NCBI GenBank assembly: GCA_030620095.1
Contig: JAUTXW010004475.1
Span: forward strand, 186,001-250,000
Reading direction: 5' to 3'
DNA from: Kuschelorhynchus macadamiae
Taxonomy: Eukaryota; Arthropoda; Insecta; Coleoptera; Curculionidae
DNA: 64,000 bases
Shown here: in pieces, positions 12,600-24,141 of the stretch
Layout of the letters: every line of letters begins with the position of its first letter
How positions within the stretch are numbered: the first letter of the stretch is position 1
Position numbers and translations under genes: made by a program
Notes under the pieces: model-generated
Databases searched by the model: none
What the model saw: the letters and a program-made list of their open reading frames with translations, nothing else
Told to the model about the DNA's origin: nothing

Positions 12600-12780
12600 T
12601 AGGTTTACCAGCTTTATCCGGCAAACGTGGCAAACCTTTTACCGCTAACGGCGCGGCGCGCGCCGTCGCATTAACACACAGTCAATTTGACGGTTCCCCG
12701 GTACGGATATCAGCGAAGCCGGCGCGGCGGTTGCGCTTCTGCGACTCATTGTGGCCTGTGGATTTCCCCGAATAATATAT
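12600..12780. other. Isolated GC-rich island
   Basis: About 150 bp with several CpG-dense runs, including the palindrome GGCGCGCGCC near 12654 and a second GC-rich cluster near 12718. The surrounding tens of kb are strongly AT-rich. No ORF or RNA gene identified. It could be a promoter-like CpG patch or a piece of an unrelated element. Confidence 0.4.
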
Positions 12781-12996
12781 TAGGGTGGCAATGCAAAGAC
12801 TTGATGTATTTATTTTCATTTTAATAGCTGCGTGATATTTATAATTAGAATAAGCTCATGTGGAGCATCACATATATTTTACTTGAGGTATTTAAAAGTG
12901 CCGAATTTTTTCGAAGAACGATATTTATTAAACATAAAGAGAATTTTGGTAAGTATTTATATTTTCATTTTGCTTGCAATTTAACAAAACATATGT

Positions 12997-13275
12997 ATGT
13001 TGTTTATGAACCGGTATTACTTTTTACCAATTAGAATGAAATCTAGAAGATATACAGTGCAGTGCTGCGAGTGCAAAGCGATTTTTAATAATTACTTTAA
13101 AATTCATCCCGAAAAAGCAAAATATGATGAGAAAAGGATAGCCATACAGACTGTTGACGCACCTGCTAGTCCCTTTCAGGCTGCTTTAAAAAGGCGTAAA
13201 GCTGAGTTAACGAAGACTGTAATTGAAGTAAGAGTGGTCTATTTGTCTTATTACTTAATTTTAAAAAAAAAATAA
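12997..13275 (+). CDS. Hypothetical ORF or candidate exon, Cys/Lys-rich
   Basis: An open frame with a C-C-x-x-C motif (QCCECKAIFNNYF) followed by IHPEKAKYDEKR and a basic stretch (ALKRRKAELTKTVIE), then a hydrophobic tail that looks like read-through into intron. The boundary may be a splice donor after VIE at GTAAGA (about 13228). The base composition is coding-like compared with its flanks. I do not recognise the family; it might be the N-terminal zinc-binding exon of the hAT relic 2.5 kb downstream. Confidence 0.25.
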   Translation: MLFMNRYYFLPIRMKSRRYTVQCCECKAIFNNYFKIHPEKAKYDEKRIAIQTVDAPASPFQAALKRRKAELTKTVIEVRVVYLSYYLILKKK

Positions 13276-13279
13276 AAAA

Positions 13280-13890
13280 GTCCGGTATCATATTTTGATT
13301 TTTCAAAAGATAGCTGAGAAACCGTTTTTTTTTTTAGAAATATACTTTCTTAAATTACAAGAGCTTTAATATCCCAATTTTGATGTTAAAATAGCTTATA
13401 ATGATCTAAAAAAAAAGTATGTCTGCACGCGCATATCTGTATCTTATATTCTGCGAAATGAATTATTGAATTGAATACTTATTTCGGCATTAAAAAATAC
13501 GTTTAAACTTGATGGGAAATCACTCAATAGTGAAGTTTGATTACAAAATCCCTTGGCTTTTTTTTCAAAAGTATCCTGCATTATATCTATATTTAGAGGT
13601 TTTAAAATTGTAATATTTTTACTTTATTCATATAAAATTACGTTTTTATATGGTGATACTTGGCAGTTTTCTATTGTTTTTTACAAAACATCTATCTATG
13701 TACCAGATCTCCCACACATTTGCATGGTATCTCCGTTATTAGTAAAGATAGAAGGATGAGATTTTTACAATACTGCTCTATTTGTTTATGAAACTTTTCA
13801 TGGCCTGCTTCATTTTTTGCAATACAGGGCAAAATTGAAAATGTTGCAATTTGGAACAATTGAACGTTAGTGGTTGTTACTTGATGGAAT
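13280..13890. other. Unassigned AT-rich DNA
   Basis: No supported gene; the short ORFs on both strands are without motifs. Confidence 0.35.
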
Positions 13891-14960
13891 TCCATTACAC
13901 GAAATAAAATACTAGTTATTACACGACGCGTTTCGCTAACACTGTAGCGAAAGTTGAGTCATGTTAATTGTGAATAAAACTGCGTTTGTGTTCGTTTATT
14001 CGCGTTTTAAAAGTTCTGCCCATCTGTCCGGTGTATGTTTTTGAAAGCGATTTTTACATTCTTCCTCTTAGGACGTTTAATTTTTAAAGAGGGCTTTCCT
14101 CAGTATGTTAATATTTTAAAACATGTATCTCTATGATTGGGGTATATTTCATTAATAGTTTTGTGTCTTAACTTCTTACTTTTTATTTGTTCTACGATTG
14201 AAACTGGCTAGCCATTATTAACCGTAATTTGTTTAGTTAATTAAGTTCATCATTAGAACTTTCTTCTGATAACAGGACGCTAATCGATCTATGGTCCATA
14301 CTGTGACACGCTGCTAATTTATGGTCTATGGGATGTGAATATTTGTAATGAATGACAGCATCAGTATGTGATGGTTTATGATAAATTTGAAATGAATGTT
14401 TATGTAGTTCTCTCTTAATTGTTAAATCTAAGAAGTTAATGGAGCCGTTATCTTCAACCTCTAACGTGAATTTAATCTTCCTGTGAATTGAATTCAGAAA
14501 GTCTAAAAATGTGTTTAATTGTCCATTTGTGCCTGTAAAATAGGTAATGTCATCCACATACTGATACCAATAGACCGAACTTCCCATAATCAGACCTTCT
14601 CTACTTATGTAGTAAACACTATTGAAAAATAAATAGTTTTGGTTGAGACATGTTTTGAGTAGGTCTAGAAAGTCTTACATAATGATTTAATTAAGCCTTT
14701 ATTAATAAAGATTCAACTAAGTTTATTGTATCTTCTGAGGGGGATGCTAGGAAAGAAATTTTGTACATGAAAAAAATTAGCTTTATATTATTAGGTTAGC
14801 AAAATTGTGTGCAATGTTTTTAATTAATTCACCTGAATTTTTAATACTATATTTCGGAGTAAACTTATAGTAATATTTTATTTTGTCTATTAACAGTTTC
14901 GAAAGTTTATATGCAGGTGCTGAAAAGTATAATACAACTGGCCTTTTAGGGAAGTTCTCA
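13890..14960 (-). pseudogene. Penelope-like element, second family, RT fragment
   Basis: The minus strand reads LNQNYLFFNSVYYISREGLIMGS, then directly VYWYQYVDDITYF (YVDD intact; the stretch between MGS and YWYQY is missing), FLDFLNSIHRKIKFTLEVED, SINFLDLTIKR, IYHKPSHTDAVIH and HPIDHKLAACHSM. Degraded C-terminal sequence follows to about 13990 without a recognisable GIY-YIG. Near 13930-13960 a hairpin GCTA/TAGC followed by GAAAC GCGT echoes the hammerhead layout with its CTGATGA part decayed. The shared 'SINFLDL' and 'KPSHTD' motifs distinguish this family from the copy at 50975. Confidence 0.75.
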
Positions 14961-15477
14961 GTTTATAAGTTTTACTTTAAACTAATTTGTTTTATTTCAA
15001 AAACAGGAAAAGCTAATATTCTTGGAATTATGTTACATTAACGTAATTAAAATTTCTCTTATTCGGTTATTTTTTTGTTCAAGCCTACTTGGCGACGTAT
15101 TAGGACTGAATGATTACCGAATAATTTGATAATACAGCAGAAAAAAATATATAACGGTAATTTTCCAGAAGAATTCGTTTTTCCTATATTTGGGAAACAT
15201 AAAAACCCGTTTCTTTCATATTTTTAACAAAATGCAATTTTATCCAGAGACGCCATTTCCAAAAATCAATCCCTGCTTAGCCCGAAATGATTTTTTTAAA
15301 TAGCAAGACTTGAGGGAAATGTAAAAAAGTTATTAGAATCGATAAATAAATAAAAAAATATAAGTCATATTATTCCAGTTAAATTTGTCCTACAATGTAG
15401 ATACTGCAGAGCATACATGATTCTTTTTCATTAATTTTTCTTTTAGCGAGTATTTAATTCAAATGGGTTCACATCAA
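14961..15477. other. Unassigned AT-rich DNA
   Basis: No coding or structural signal recognised. Confidence 0.35.
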
Positions 15478-16114
15478 CTACGCCTGGCAATCGATAACTT
15501 CAACAACACTTTTCTTCAGTAGCACATAAAGCCACATTAAATGACTATTGTAATTTTTTATTGAAAGCGCAACACATCGATGTTCTACTAGACAAACATA
15601 AAAGACTATCCCTAATTGAAGAAGAAAAAATCAAACACAAAACAGAGTCGTTTTGCATGTTTTAATGGATACGATGAGAACATTAGGTACTCTGGGATTA
15701 GGTTTTCAAAAATCAGATGGAACTTGCAATCGTAATTTTGGTCAGTCAGTCAAGATTTTTCTAAAACTAGATGGAGAGCAAAATCTTTCTAAAACTAAAT
15801 GGACTGCAACGGCAGAGTCAGTAAGAGCATTAAATCAATACTTTTCCGGAATTTTTCGAAAAAGCAAAAAAAATAAAAATCAACTAATACAAGCCTTCTT
15901 CTTTTGCATGCTTGTATTGACAATGCCTTATTGTGTGACAACTAATGAAAGAAGTTTCAGCCAATTAAAAATTATTAAAAATGTTTTAAGAACAATTATG
16001 ACTGATGAAAGCCTTGATACTCTAATAAAATTAAGATCCGAAAACAATTTAGCAACTAAACTAGACTTAAACAGTAAAATAGGCTATTTAAAAAAACATA
16101 TTGTTTTAAAATAA
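15478..16114 (+). pseudogene. hAT transposase relic (ZMYM1-like type), internally deleted
   Basis: The first segment (to about 15740) reads KATLNDYCNFLLKAQ, IEEEKIKHKTESF-stop, LMDTMRTLGTLGLGFQ, matching the N-terminal half of hAT proteins where a helix precedes 'LA-x-R-G'. It jumps to LSKTKWTATAESVRALNQYF (usual consensus S-K-T-R-W-S-A-R) and then to the C-terminal dimerisation segment: TMPYCVTTNERSFSQLKIIKN, then LRTIMTDESLDTLIKLRSE. The catalytic middle is mostly lost. The 153-codon open part ends at a natural stop (16112-16114), followed by AATAAA-like sites. Confidence 0.8.
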
Positions 16115-16299
16115 ATATGTTTATTATATTGATTTTGTAAAAATAAACCATACATATTTTGGAAACAATTGTGTATTATTAGATTAAGAAGGCTACGATT
16201 ATAACCGGGCGTACTGTAAGAAAAAAATATATTCGTACTAATGAAACGTTCGAATGAATATGGAGTCTCAAACCTCGTATTATTGTTGGATACGCCCCC

Positions 16300-16366
16300 T
16301 TATTCTTTAATTTTGTTAACTGGTAGGTTTATGAAATAAAAGACATTTTATTATTATTATTATGCA
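16300..16366 (+). mobile_element. LINE 3'-end stub with (TTA)n tail
   Basis: GAAATAAAAGACATT followed by TTATTATTATTATTA resembles the end of the LINE at 7349-7390. Only the terminal tens of bases remain. Confidence 0.4.
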
Positions 16367-16379
16367 TTAACTTTACACG

Positions 16380-17740
16380 TCAGTGACAAGGCCAATGATC
16401 AAATATGGTGCTCTTGTGTGTGGCAATATACAGGAGGAAGCTTCACAAGCTCCAGAGACTTGCCTGTTTGGGCATAACTGGAGCCATAAGAACCACACCG
16501 ACCAGAGCTATGGAGACCACTCTGGGACTAAGTCGCCTACACTTGCTTGTAGAGAAAGAGGGTCGGAAGATTTCTGTTAGTTTGAACGACTGGAGTTGGT
16601 GTAGACACAGAGACTGGAATTTTGGACACACGCGAGTCTGGACTGAACTGATCAGATCTGACCCGTTCCTAACTAGGAGAGATGCCATTATTCTTGTCTC
16701 AATAGCCTCTAAGAGGTTTCGTGTAATTGTTCTTGACAGGGAACAATGGAGGGATTCCTCCCCTTCCTCAAACCGGAGGGCCTTGTCTAGTTTACAGACG
16801 GCTCTCTAAGGGAGGAGGAATCTGGAGCGGGAATCTATGGGGAGCGACCTAGGGCTAGAATTAGTCTTGCCCTTGGACGGTTTGCTACAGTATATGAGGG
16901 TGAGATTACAGCAATCTTGGACTGCGTATAGAAAAACCTTTCCAAAGGATATTACGACATGCATATCTATATATGCTGTGACAGTCAAGCGGCGATAAAG
17001 GCTCTGTCTTCGAGCAGAGTCAAGTCACTGCTTACACTTAAATGCAGGAGAGCTCCAGAGAGGCTGTGTGAGTCCAATAAGGTTAGCGTCATATAGGTAC
17101 CTGGCCATCAGGGCATTGGCGGTAATGGTGGGACGAATTAGCTGGCTCGGGAAAGTAACAACACTACTTTCATTGGGGCGGAACCTGCTCTTGGAATTGC
17201 TCCTTCAGCTGGCAAAGCCAGGATTAAAAATCGCAATGTTGAAGACTTTGGTTGAAAGGCACGAGCCAGCAGAACTCAGACAGTTTAAGGTCTTCATGCC
17301 AGGCACTTTTAGCCGTTCTAAGACTAATAGACTTCTAAAACTAAACAGAGAAACTTAGAACAATTACCTGGGTCTTAACTAGATACTGGCCGGTGAGATA
17401 TTACCTGCATAAGAATGGATTCGGCAACGATCCATACTGCAGGTTTTGTGCTGAGGTAGATAAAACTACCAAACATCTGGTCTGTCAATATGACGCTTTA
17501 ATTAACGCCCGACAGCTCTCCTTGGGTGACACCTATGTAGAACCCAAACTTGTGGGACGTGCTCAAACTGAAGTAGTCCTTTCCTTTTAAAAAAGTAGTA
17601 TGTAGGCTCCTGGCCTGAGACGCCTTCATGGGGGGATAGCACAATGGGCCTCAGTGATCCTAAGTGCTGCCTTTTTCGGGCTCCGCGTCTATATATTATG
17701 TCTAATGAAACGATCACTGAGAAACAAGGCCAAAATTAAT
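16380..17740 (+). pseudogene. LINE C-terminal part with RNase H domain (I/R1-like group)
   Basis: Across several frames the order is: MIKYGALV, LHKLQRLACLGITGA, TTPTRAMETTLGLSRLHL (end of RT), then RNase H: FTDGSLREE (16791 on, first catalytic Asp), GEITAILD (catalytic Glu, near 16905), CDSQAAIKALSSSRV (catalytic Asp, near 16980), VPGHQGI (near 17097). The C-terminal zinc-binding block follows: YYLHKNGFGNDPYCRFCAEVD, KTTKHLVCQYDAL, RQLSLGDTYVEPKLVGR. It contains many stops and shifts. Unlike the other LINEs here this family carries RNase H. Confidence 0.8.
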
Positions 17741-17803
17741 ATATAAAAAATTGGAGCTAGAAAATTTATGTAGTAGAAGTTGGCAACTTTTACTCCCTGT
17801 ACG

Positions 17804-17970
17804 CACTGTGCGAAACAATATTTCTCACAGTCTATCGTGGTGCCACACTGTAGCCAACAGCTGAACTAGTCAAGATGTGTGACATTAATTTAAGTTCAGG
17901 GGTTAACTATACTGTGGCGCCATATAGACTGAATTTTTGACATACGTGAGATATATTATTTCGCACAGTG
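17804..17970. mobile_element. MITE with TIR CACTGTGCGAAA
   Basis: The left end CACTGTGCGAAACAATAT and the right end, read reversed as CACTGTGCGAAATAATAT, pair for at least 25 bp (both continue to CTCAC). The arms also share AGTCTAT and GGCGCCA further in. About 167 bp, non-coding. Confidence 0.6.
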
Positions 17971-18135
17971 TGACGTCGTATGTGAAGGAATTTTCAATGC
18001 AAGGCTACTATGCGGATTATATGCATTTTCATAGGAGTCGTAGAAAAACAACTTTATTTGACTTATGAGCAATCAACATAATCCAAAATGAAAAGCCTTC
18101 ATTTTGAAATAATTTGGATCAATATAATTTTAAAG

Positions 18136-18141
18136 TTTATT
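18136..18141 (-). promoter_or_regulatory. Candidate Rpb4 poly(A) signal
   Basis: AATAAA on the minus strand about 105 nt after the Rpb4 stop codon, the right distance for a short 3' UTR. Confidence 0.5.
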
Positions 18142-18243
18142 AATTATCTTAAATAATTTTAAATACAGATTATTAAATAAAACCCACAGAATTGATCTTG
18201 AGCGTACGTTTTTATAGCTTACAGAATAAAACAACATAGTACT

Positions 18244-18418
18244 TTAATACTGGATGCTTCTTTTTGTTTGTATATCATCTAGAACTGCCTGTAGCTCATC
18301 TTCTTCAAATCGACCTTCCAAAGAAGGTATCAACGACTTTGCTTCTTCGGCCGTTTCTGGACACAGATTAGCAATGGCTGCTAATTCGAATTTATGCAGC
18401 TTCTTTTGATTCAGCAGA
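18244..18418 (-). CDS. Rpb4: RNA polymerase II subunit RPB4, last coding exon
   Basis: The minus-strand exon starts after TTTTTTTAG at 18419-18420 and ends with TAA at 18244-18246. Its first base completes the codon left by the exon at 28633 (AA+T, Asn), giving VRNLLNQKKLHKFELA. It then encodes AIANLCPETAEEAK, LIPSLEGRFEEDELQ, LDDIQTKRSIQY, which closely follows the known RPB4 C-terminus (HRDC-like fold). RPB4 pairs with RPB7 to form the stalk of RNA polymerase II in the nucleus and works in initiation and mRNA decay coupling. The exon is intact. It is the most 3' exon of the Ada2a/Rpb4 locus. It was too short to stand out as an ORF. Confidence 0.96.
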
Positions 18419-18424
18419 CTAAAA

Positions 18425-19070
18425 AAATAAAATACTGAAAATTTCCTAATTATGCAATATGTTTACGTGCAAAAATGACAACAGATTTTCCCTGACTTTA
18501 AAACAATTTTTTTAGACAAGTTTTCAGATTGATTTGTAGATAATATAAATTTTCATAGAAAGTAGAATAAGGATAAAAATCAATTTTTTTACTTCAAATA
18601 CACTTATTATTGTATTGAAAAACTATATATAAAACCAATAGACACAGTTTTAACAATTCTATGGTAATAATTTTGTCAAACGAATGTTTCTAGTCATATA
18701 ACTTTTTTGTTTCACTTACTTTTACCCAGTACGTGTTTAATAAGAAAGTAAAGCTTTGATCATGTAACAAAATTTACTTTTAGTTATAATTATTTTAATA
18801 ATAAAAACTTATTTTATTGGCCGTCTAGAATTATGTAGCTTGTATAAACCAGTCGATATACTTATTCTTATTACTAAAATTATAACTAATACAAGCTTGA
18901 GAAGTGGTAGGTAGTAAAATTGGAGCCCCGATGAGACCCCTTCGATGCGAGACTTCTACGTATTCTCCGATTTTCAGAACGGATAAAAAAAGGCATGCAT
19001 GTCTTGGCTTCTCAGAAATCTGGTCACTCTATCAAAAAATCTATACCAGAACAGGTATACCAACACATTC
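18425..19070. other. Rpb4 intron, no element recognised
   Basis: AT-rich intronic DNA between the last Rpb4 exon and the first mariner; nothing further seen. Confidence 0.4.
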
Positions 19071-19072
19071 TA

Positions 19073-20240
19073 CAGGATGATCCAAAAAGTTGTAACCTTT
19101 TTGAAATGAATTAAAAAAACAGCTGAATAATTTTCACAAATTTATTTTTAAAATTTACAAACATTCTTGGATATTTATGTTCTGAAAATTACATTGTCTA
19201 AATGTGCTCCATTTCTGTCACGGTACTCCTGAAGCCGACCCCTGAAATTTTCCATAACGCAGCTGCAAGTGTCTGGAGTCATGGCTTAGATTTCTTGCCA
19301 AATATTATTCTTTAGAACTTCCAGAATGGCGGGGCGGTTCCGATACACTTGACTTTTAAGATATCCCCATAAATAAAAATCACAGGAAATCAGGTCCAGG
19401 CTTCGTGGGGCCACTGAATATGACATATTGGAAGTGTGACAGGTGGCTCCATCCTGTTGAAACCAAGTGTATCCTTCAAATTCTTGAAGAGCAGGGGTGA
19501 AAAAGTTTTGAAGTATGTCGACATAACGGTGTGAATTCACCGGTACTGCGCGGCCTTGTTGGTCTTCAAAAAAAAAACGCAACGATGATTCCGGATCCCG
19601 ACATTGCAACCCAAACTGTGAGCTTCGGGCTACGCAGAGGCCTTTAATGTGTGTTTTAAGGGATTTCCTCCACACTAATAATGACAATTTTGAATATTCA
19701 CATGTTGTTGACTGGTGGAACTCGATTCATTATTTCGTTAGCGAATAATAGTCTATCAGCGGGGTCCGTTGGCTTCAATTCTTGCACCAACTGAATCTTA
19801 TACGGGCGCATGTGTAAATCTTTATGAAGGATGCGAAGCATCAACCATCTAGTGACATTTAAAGCAGCTGCTTTGGTTGTTGGCGCACAAACGCTCTCAC
19901 TTTTTCAACGTAATCATTGTTTTTTGCTGGACCTTCGACGACCGGGGAGGCGCTTATTTTTCCTCAAACTCACGAACTACCTAATCAACGGAAGGCTTGG
20001 ACATTACTGAATATCGTGCAAATTGAACCGTTGTAGAATTCTACGGCATGCAATAGTAGCAGAATGGTTGTTGCGTTAATATTCGCGCACACACAACGAG
20101 CGCTCCTCACCGTGTAGCACTGCATGGTGACTAAATTTCTCCGACCTGAACTATCGTTTCAGACCGACCCCTTCATTCTCTCCCTCCTAGCAAATGTTCT
20201 ACAGGTCAACCAAATATTAACAATTTTTTAGACCAACCTG
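19073..20240 (-). mobile_element. Mariner-like element, 1.17 kb, defective
   Basis: The ends are CAGGATGATCCAAAAAGTTG (left) and, reversed, CAGGTTGGTCTAAAAAATTG (right). TA dinucleotides flank both ends (19071-19072 and 20241-20242) as the mariner target duplication, and the wider flanks TTC/GAA match too. It lies in the large Rpb4 intron in the same orientation as the gene. Confidence 0.8.
19286..20180 (-). pseudogene. Mariner-like transposase, broken
   Basis: The open part (19286-19687) shows GYTWFQQDGATCHTS (second catalytic Asp), APRSLDLISCDFYLWGYLKSQVYRNRPA (third catalytic Asp) and LEVLKNNIWQEI. The upstream half to about 20180 is in other frames with stops. The GYLKSQVY/R-P-A-x-L-E-x-L-K-N-x-I pattern is typical of arthropod mariner relatives with a DUF4817-type helix-turn-helix N-terminus. 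Non-functional. Confidence 0.8.
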
Positions 20241-20639
20241 TAGAACATAAATTTACCACGTGATACATTAAGTAAAAGGTCAATTCCGTCTGTCGAATAT
20301 TTTTGTGTATTGTCAGCATGCTAAAAATAAGCTTTACCCTCTTATTACAGCTGATCTGTACACTCACTTCGAAATATTTAGGGTTTAAGATGCTACTTTC
20401 GTAAACACTAGTTCAAAACGGGGTACATTTTCAACTTCAAAAGCTAAAAAAAGAGTAAAAAAGGACACTACTCCTGAAAAAATTGGATACGTCTAAGCAC
20501 CCTAAAATTAACTGATAAACTAAAATCAACTTGATAGAAACTAAACAACTTGGTTATTGAACACCATTTTATACATTTTAGAGAGAGCAGGTAAATTACT
20601 TATCATTCTCAGGTCATTAAAATTTGTCTACTCATATTT

Positions 20640-20990
20640 TCCACAGATTAGGAAAGTAATTTGATTCTATGGAACGTTAATTATGTGTCTAATAAATTTA
20701 TCAATGAACGGACTACAATATTTTAAGATTAATGGCGATATTTCATTAATTCCCGTTGCATTAGTCTTGACACTGTTTAGCATTTTATGAACATCTGATA
20801 TTTCTTCCAAATTAAAAGTAAAGTTTAAATTATTGTAATATAATATGTGTTATGGTTATAATAAGGTATTTTATTATCACAATTAGAATTATTTTGTAAA
20901 AACGTCCCAAAAAGTTATTTAAATATTCAGGGTCTGATATATTTGGAGATTTTTTAAAGAAAATTTTAAAGCCTACAAACGTAAAATAGA
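20640..20990 (-). pseudogene. LINE ORF2 fragment (linker and RT motifs 0-1)
   Basis: The minus strand reads SDPEYLNNFLGRFY, FTFNLEEISDVHKMLNSVKTNATGINEISP, then LILKYCSPFIDKFIRHIIN. This is the 'SxKS-x-A-x-G-D-x-I-x-x-x-L' region found just upstream of the RT palm in Jockey/CR1-group LINEs. It is a single fragment with no catalytic core. Confidence 0.6.
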
Positions 20991-20999
20991 CCAAAAACG

Positions 21000-22135
21000 C
21001 GTATGAAACACTATTAACGTAAGGATACATTTTTTTCAGAAGTAACCGGAAATTTGCAAAATTTTACCAAATTCCTTGATTTCCCCGTTTTCCTGGTTTT
21101 CCAATCGAGTACGAATCCAGGGCAAAAACTTGGAACAATTATTAAATAATGTGAAAATCAGTAAATAACTAATTTAAAAAAGGGTTGGTATGAAATAACA
21201 AATAAAATAAATTACAAGTTGTATGAGTAATACTCTTTTGCAAACTAGAGAACATCTCTTTAAAAAAAAGCTGACCTATGTTAGTTGTTGCTAATAATTA
21301 CAAACATGACACATTTATTTCGATATGTTATTTAGCTAGAAAAAGCAAGCTTTTGTTACAATCGTGCCAAATCTTTCAATATACAGGTGTATCAAAAAAC
21401 CATAATTTAATAAATAAAAGCTACAAAAATGTCTATTAAAATATTTTGCATAACCTTGTAATTCTACAGGGTCGCCTAGAAAGCCATATTCAGAGAAAAT
21501 ATTTGTATCTATAGAAAATCGTCAAAAACCTTTTTAATACTACATAGACAAAAACATAAGTGCAAAATATGTTGCATTAGAAAAACAGTCGCACGCTACA
21601 TATTATAACACAGGGATGGCCATATTTTTGCCTATGAAGATCTACCAAGAGATTTTTCGAGAAGCAGCCATCGACTTAATCACTAAGAAAAGAGCCACCG
21701 GAAGCGAGATATATAAAATGTAGTACAAACCAACTAAAACGCCATAAAAAAAAGAGACATGGTGGTCGTTCGAGCCTTAGTTCAAGCGAGCTAAAAACGG
21801 TTCTGTGAAAGAGTCCTGACCTTACAACCAAAAAAGAGCACATCTGATAAACTGATACATGGTTAATTATCCAATCGGTACTATAAGAGTGTATATGTAA
21901 CCTAAATCGCTAAAGTCTGACATATCCTAAATATAAGACTCGCAGCGATGACTCTTTTTGGCATGATATTTTCGGCTAAAAACAAGATTTATTCACCCAA
22001 CAACTAGACTCCGCCTCTAATATTGCGGAGTTGGCAATATGTAACCAACATTTGTTAAATCTAGAATATCAGACGCGTAGGAACCATACACTCGTCTTCA
22101 TACACTCCATTTCTCACAACTTCCTCCCTCCACCC
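21000..22135. other. Rpb4 intron, unassigned
   Basis: No gene recognised. A segment near 21590-21720 has a short open frame (KIYQEIFREAAIDLITKKRA) that I cannot assign. ACAGGTGTATCAAAAAAC near 21384 resembles mariner-type termini but lacks a partner. Confidence 0.3.
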
Positions 22136-22139
22136 CTAT

Positions 22140-24055
22140 GATTGTGATGTGATTCACGTAAATGGTTAATAATAAGTATATGGACAACGGCTTTTTTAAT
22201 TGGTATCAAATTTTGTGTGCATATATAACACTATAGGCTATAGCTATATTTTCATAAGTGACGGGAACCTAGTTATTTTTAATTTTCACTAAAAGGTCCT
22301 TATGTTTATGTACCGTTTTCGAGATATTAAAAAAAACTAAATAAAAAAAATAAAAACGTGCCTGCGATAAAATCAATTTCTCTGAGCTGGATGAAGGTAA
22401 TTGATTGATGGATTGATAAAATTTCCACAACACAGAAAAAGCACCGATACTTGATCAATAAAAAATCGAAATCTCTGCCAGGGCTGTACAGCGTGCCTCA
22501 AGAATACAAACCTTTTGTTACTAAGCAAATCAAGTAAATAAACAACAAAGCAACCAACCCAAAAAATTTTAAGCGAAACTATTGAATATAGCGCACATTT
22601 ATTTCAAGACATTTAAGAATATTTTCTCTGAACTGAATTTTCCCTTCTATTGATAATCGTGTAAAGTAAATTTTTTACACGACACCATAGACAAAATCTA
22701 GTGGAGACAAATCTCCCTTGGTGGCCAATTCCATGATTCTTGACGGCCAATCGATTTGTCTTCGAATATATTTTCTAATTCATGTTTAACTTGGTTGATG
22801 CAGTTAGCTGGAGCTCCATCCAGCTGATACCGCCATTCCCACAATAAATTAGGGGACAAATTAACAATAAAATCAGTCACGGCAGTTTTGCATAATTTCA
22901 ACGTATTGCCTCCCATCGAAATTCGCGTCATAAATGTGATATACCATTCGATTATCCATCATTAAATAAAATACAAAAATTTTACTTGATGATTTTTTCT
23001 GAATAAATGGTGAGGGTTCTCGGTAACCCAATAATGATTATTTCCTCTATTAAAAATACCATCGCTACTAAAGCTTGAATTATCACTCCATATTATGTTT
23101 CGTACAAAATATGGATCTTCTTGTGTTTTACAATCTCGTAGAACTGCACCAGTTGGGTATAATCGCCGGGATGCAATGCTTACGTAATTATCAATTTGAA
23201 ATCGTGCAAATTATAACTCGACAAATTTCTCTGGATTGAGGAATAGCTTATTCCCATATCCTTCTCTGAAAGCGGATTGAACTTCCTGGATATGCATGAA
23301 AATAAGCTAAAACATTAATTTGTGTATCTTCTTCGTTCGTTAATAGCCTTATCTGATTTATAACACACACTGCTGTAGTGCATAATTTCCCTGTATTCGA
23401 TAAAATTTTGGCAATAATGGAAATCTGGTAGTAAAAGCTCTACACGTTCTTTGTATATGTATATTTGTAAAATTGTATTCTAGATCACTCATCTTTAAAA
23501 AAGGCACAATTTGGAAAATGATTTATTTATTATACGCGTTTATAGCAGTCATAGTGCTCATTTTTTTCTTTTATGGCCTACCTAATTTATGTGAATTCCG
23601 ACGAAATTTTACAGGATTTCTATTTAAAAATGTTTTAATGATTTACTAAGGAACAACTTCCTTGTATTCTTGAGACACCTCGATAGCCCTGGCAAGTATT
23701 TCGATTTTTTTTATTGACTATGAATGTTTTCTCTCTATGTTGTAAAAAATTTATCAATCTAGCATCATCCAGATCAGAGAAATTTTTTTTTCGTATGTAC
23801 GTTTTTGTTCTTTTTTTGTTTTAAAAATTAATATCTCAAAAATGGTGAAAGATAACCATGTGGACCTTTTAATGAAATTTGTTTTGGAATCGAGCATAGA
23901 ATCCAATAATTTACAGGGTATTCCATTAGAAATAACAAGGTTCCGATTATTTTCGGTTCAACCGAAAAATATTTTGCCTATATACGCACACAAAATTTGA
24001 AACAAATTAAAAAACCGTTCTCCATATTTTTCTAATGAGTGAGTCATCCTGTATA
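22140..24055 (-). mobile_element. Mariner-like element with ~400-bp terminal inverted repeats
   Basis: The left arm (about 22140-22535) and right arm (about 23640-24055) are imperfect inverted copies. Matched blocks include TCAAATTTTGTGTGC (22206 on), CACTAAAAGGTCC/CATTAAAAGGTCC, CGAGATATTAA/TGAGATATTAA, ATTTCTCTGANCTGGATGA, CAATAAAAAATCGAAAT, GCCAGGGCT and CTCAAGAATACAA. The outer right end is TATACAGGATGACTCAC on the minus strand; the left outer end is eroded. A transposase relic lies between the arms. Total about 1.9 kb, inside the Rpb4 intron. Confidence 0.75.
22600..23520 (-). pseudogene. Mariner transposase relic
   Basis: Minus-strand pieces: REGYGNKLFLNPEKF, FVRNIIWSDNSSFSSDGIFNRGN with NHYWVTENPH (first catalytic Asp region, here WSDN), then ISMGGNTLKLCKTAVTDF, LLWEWRYQLDGAPANC (second Asp in QLDGAPA), IFEDKSIGRQESWNWPPRE. 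The third Asp (SPDLTPLD region) is lost. Many stops. It is closer to the transposase at 29619-30581 than to the one at 19286. Confidence 0.7.
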
Positions 24056-24141
24056 CTTGGGGCATAAAAATCTAGGATAGGTATCAGACTGTCATAAAGT
24101 AATTATGTTTATCAGACTCCCAACGAGGATTATAAAAAGGG

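Noticed and set aside
12997..13275. Certain assignment to the hAT transposase at 15478
   Set aside because: The Cys motif is suggestive, but 2.5 kb separates them and the spacing of Cys/His does not match a known hAT zinc finger clearly.
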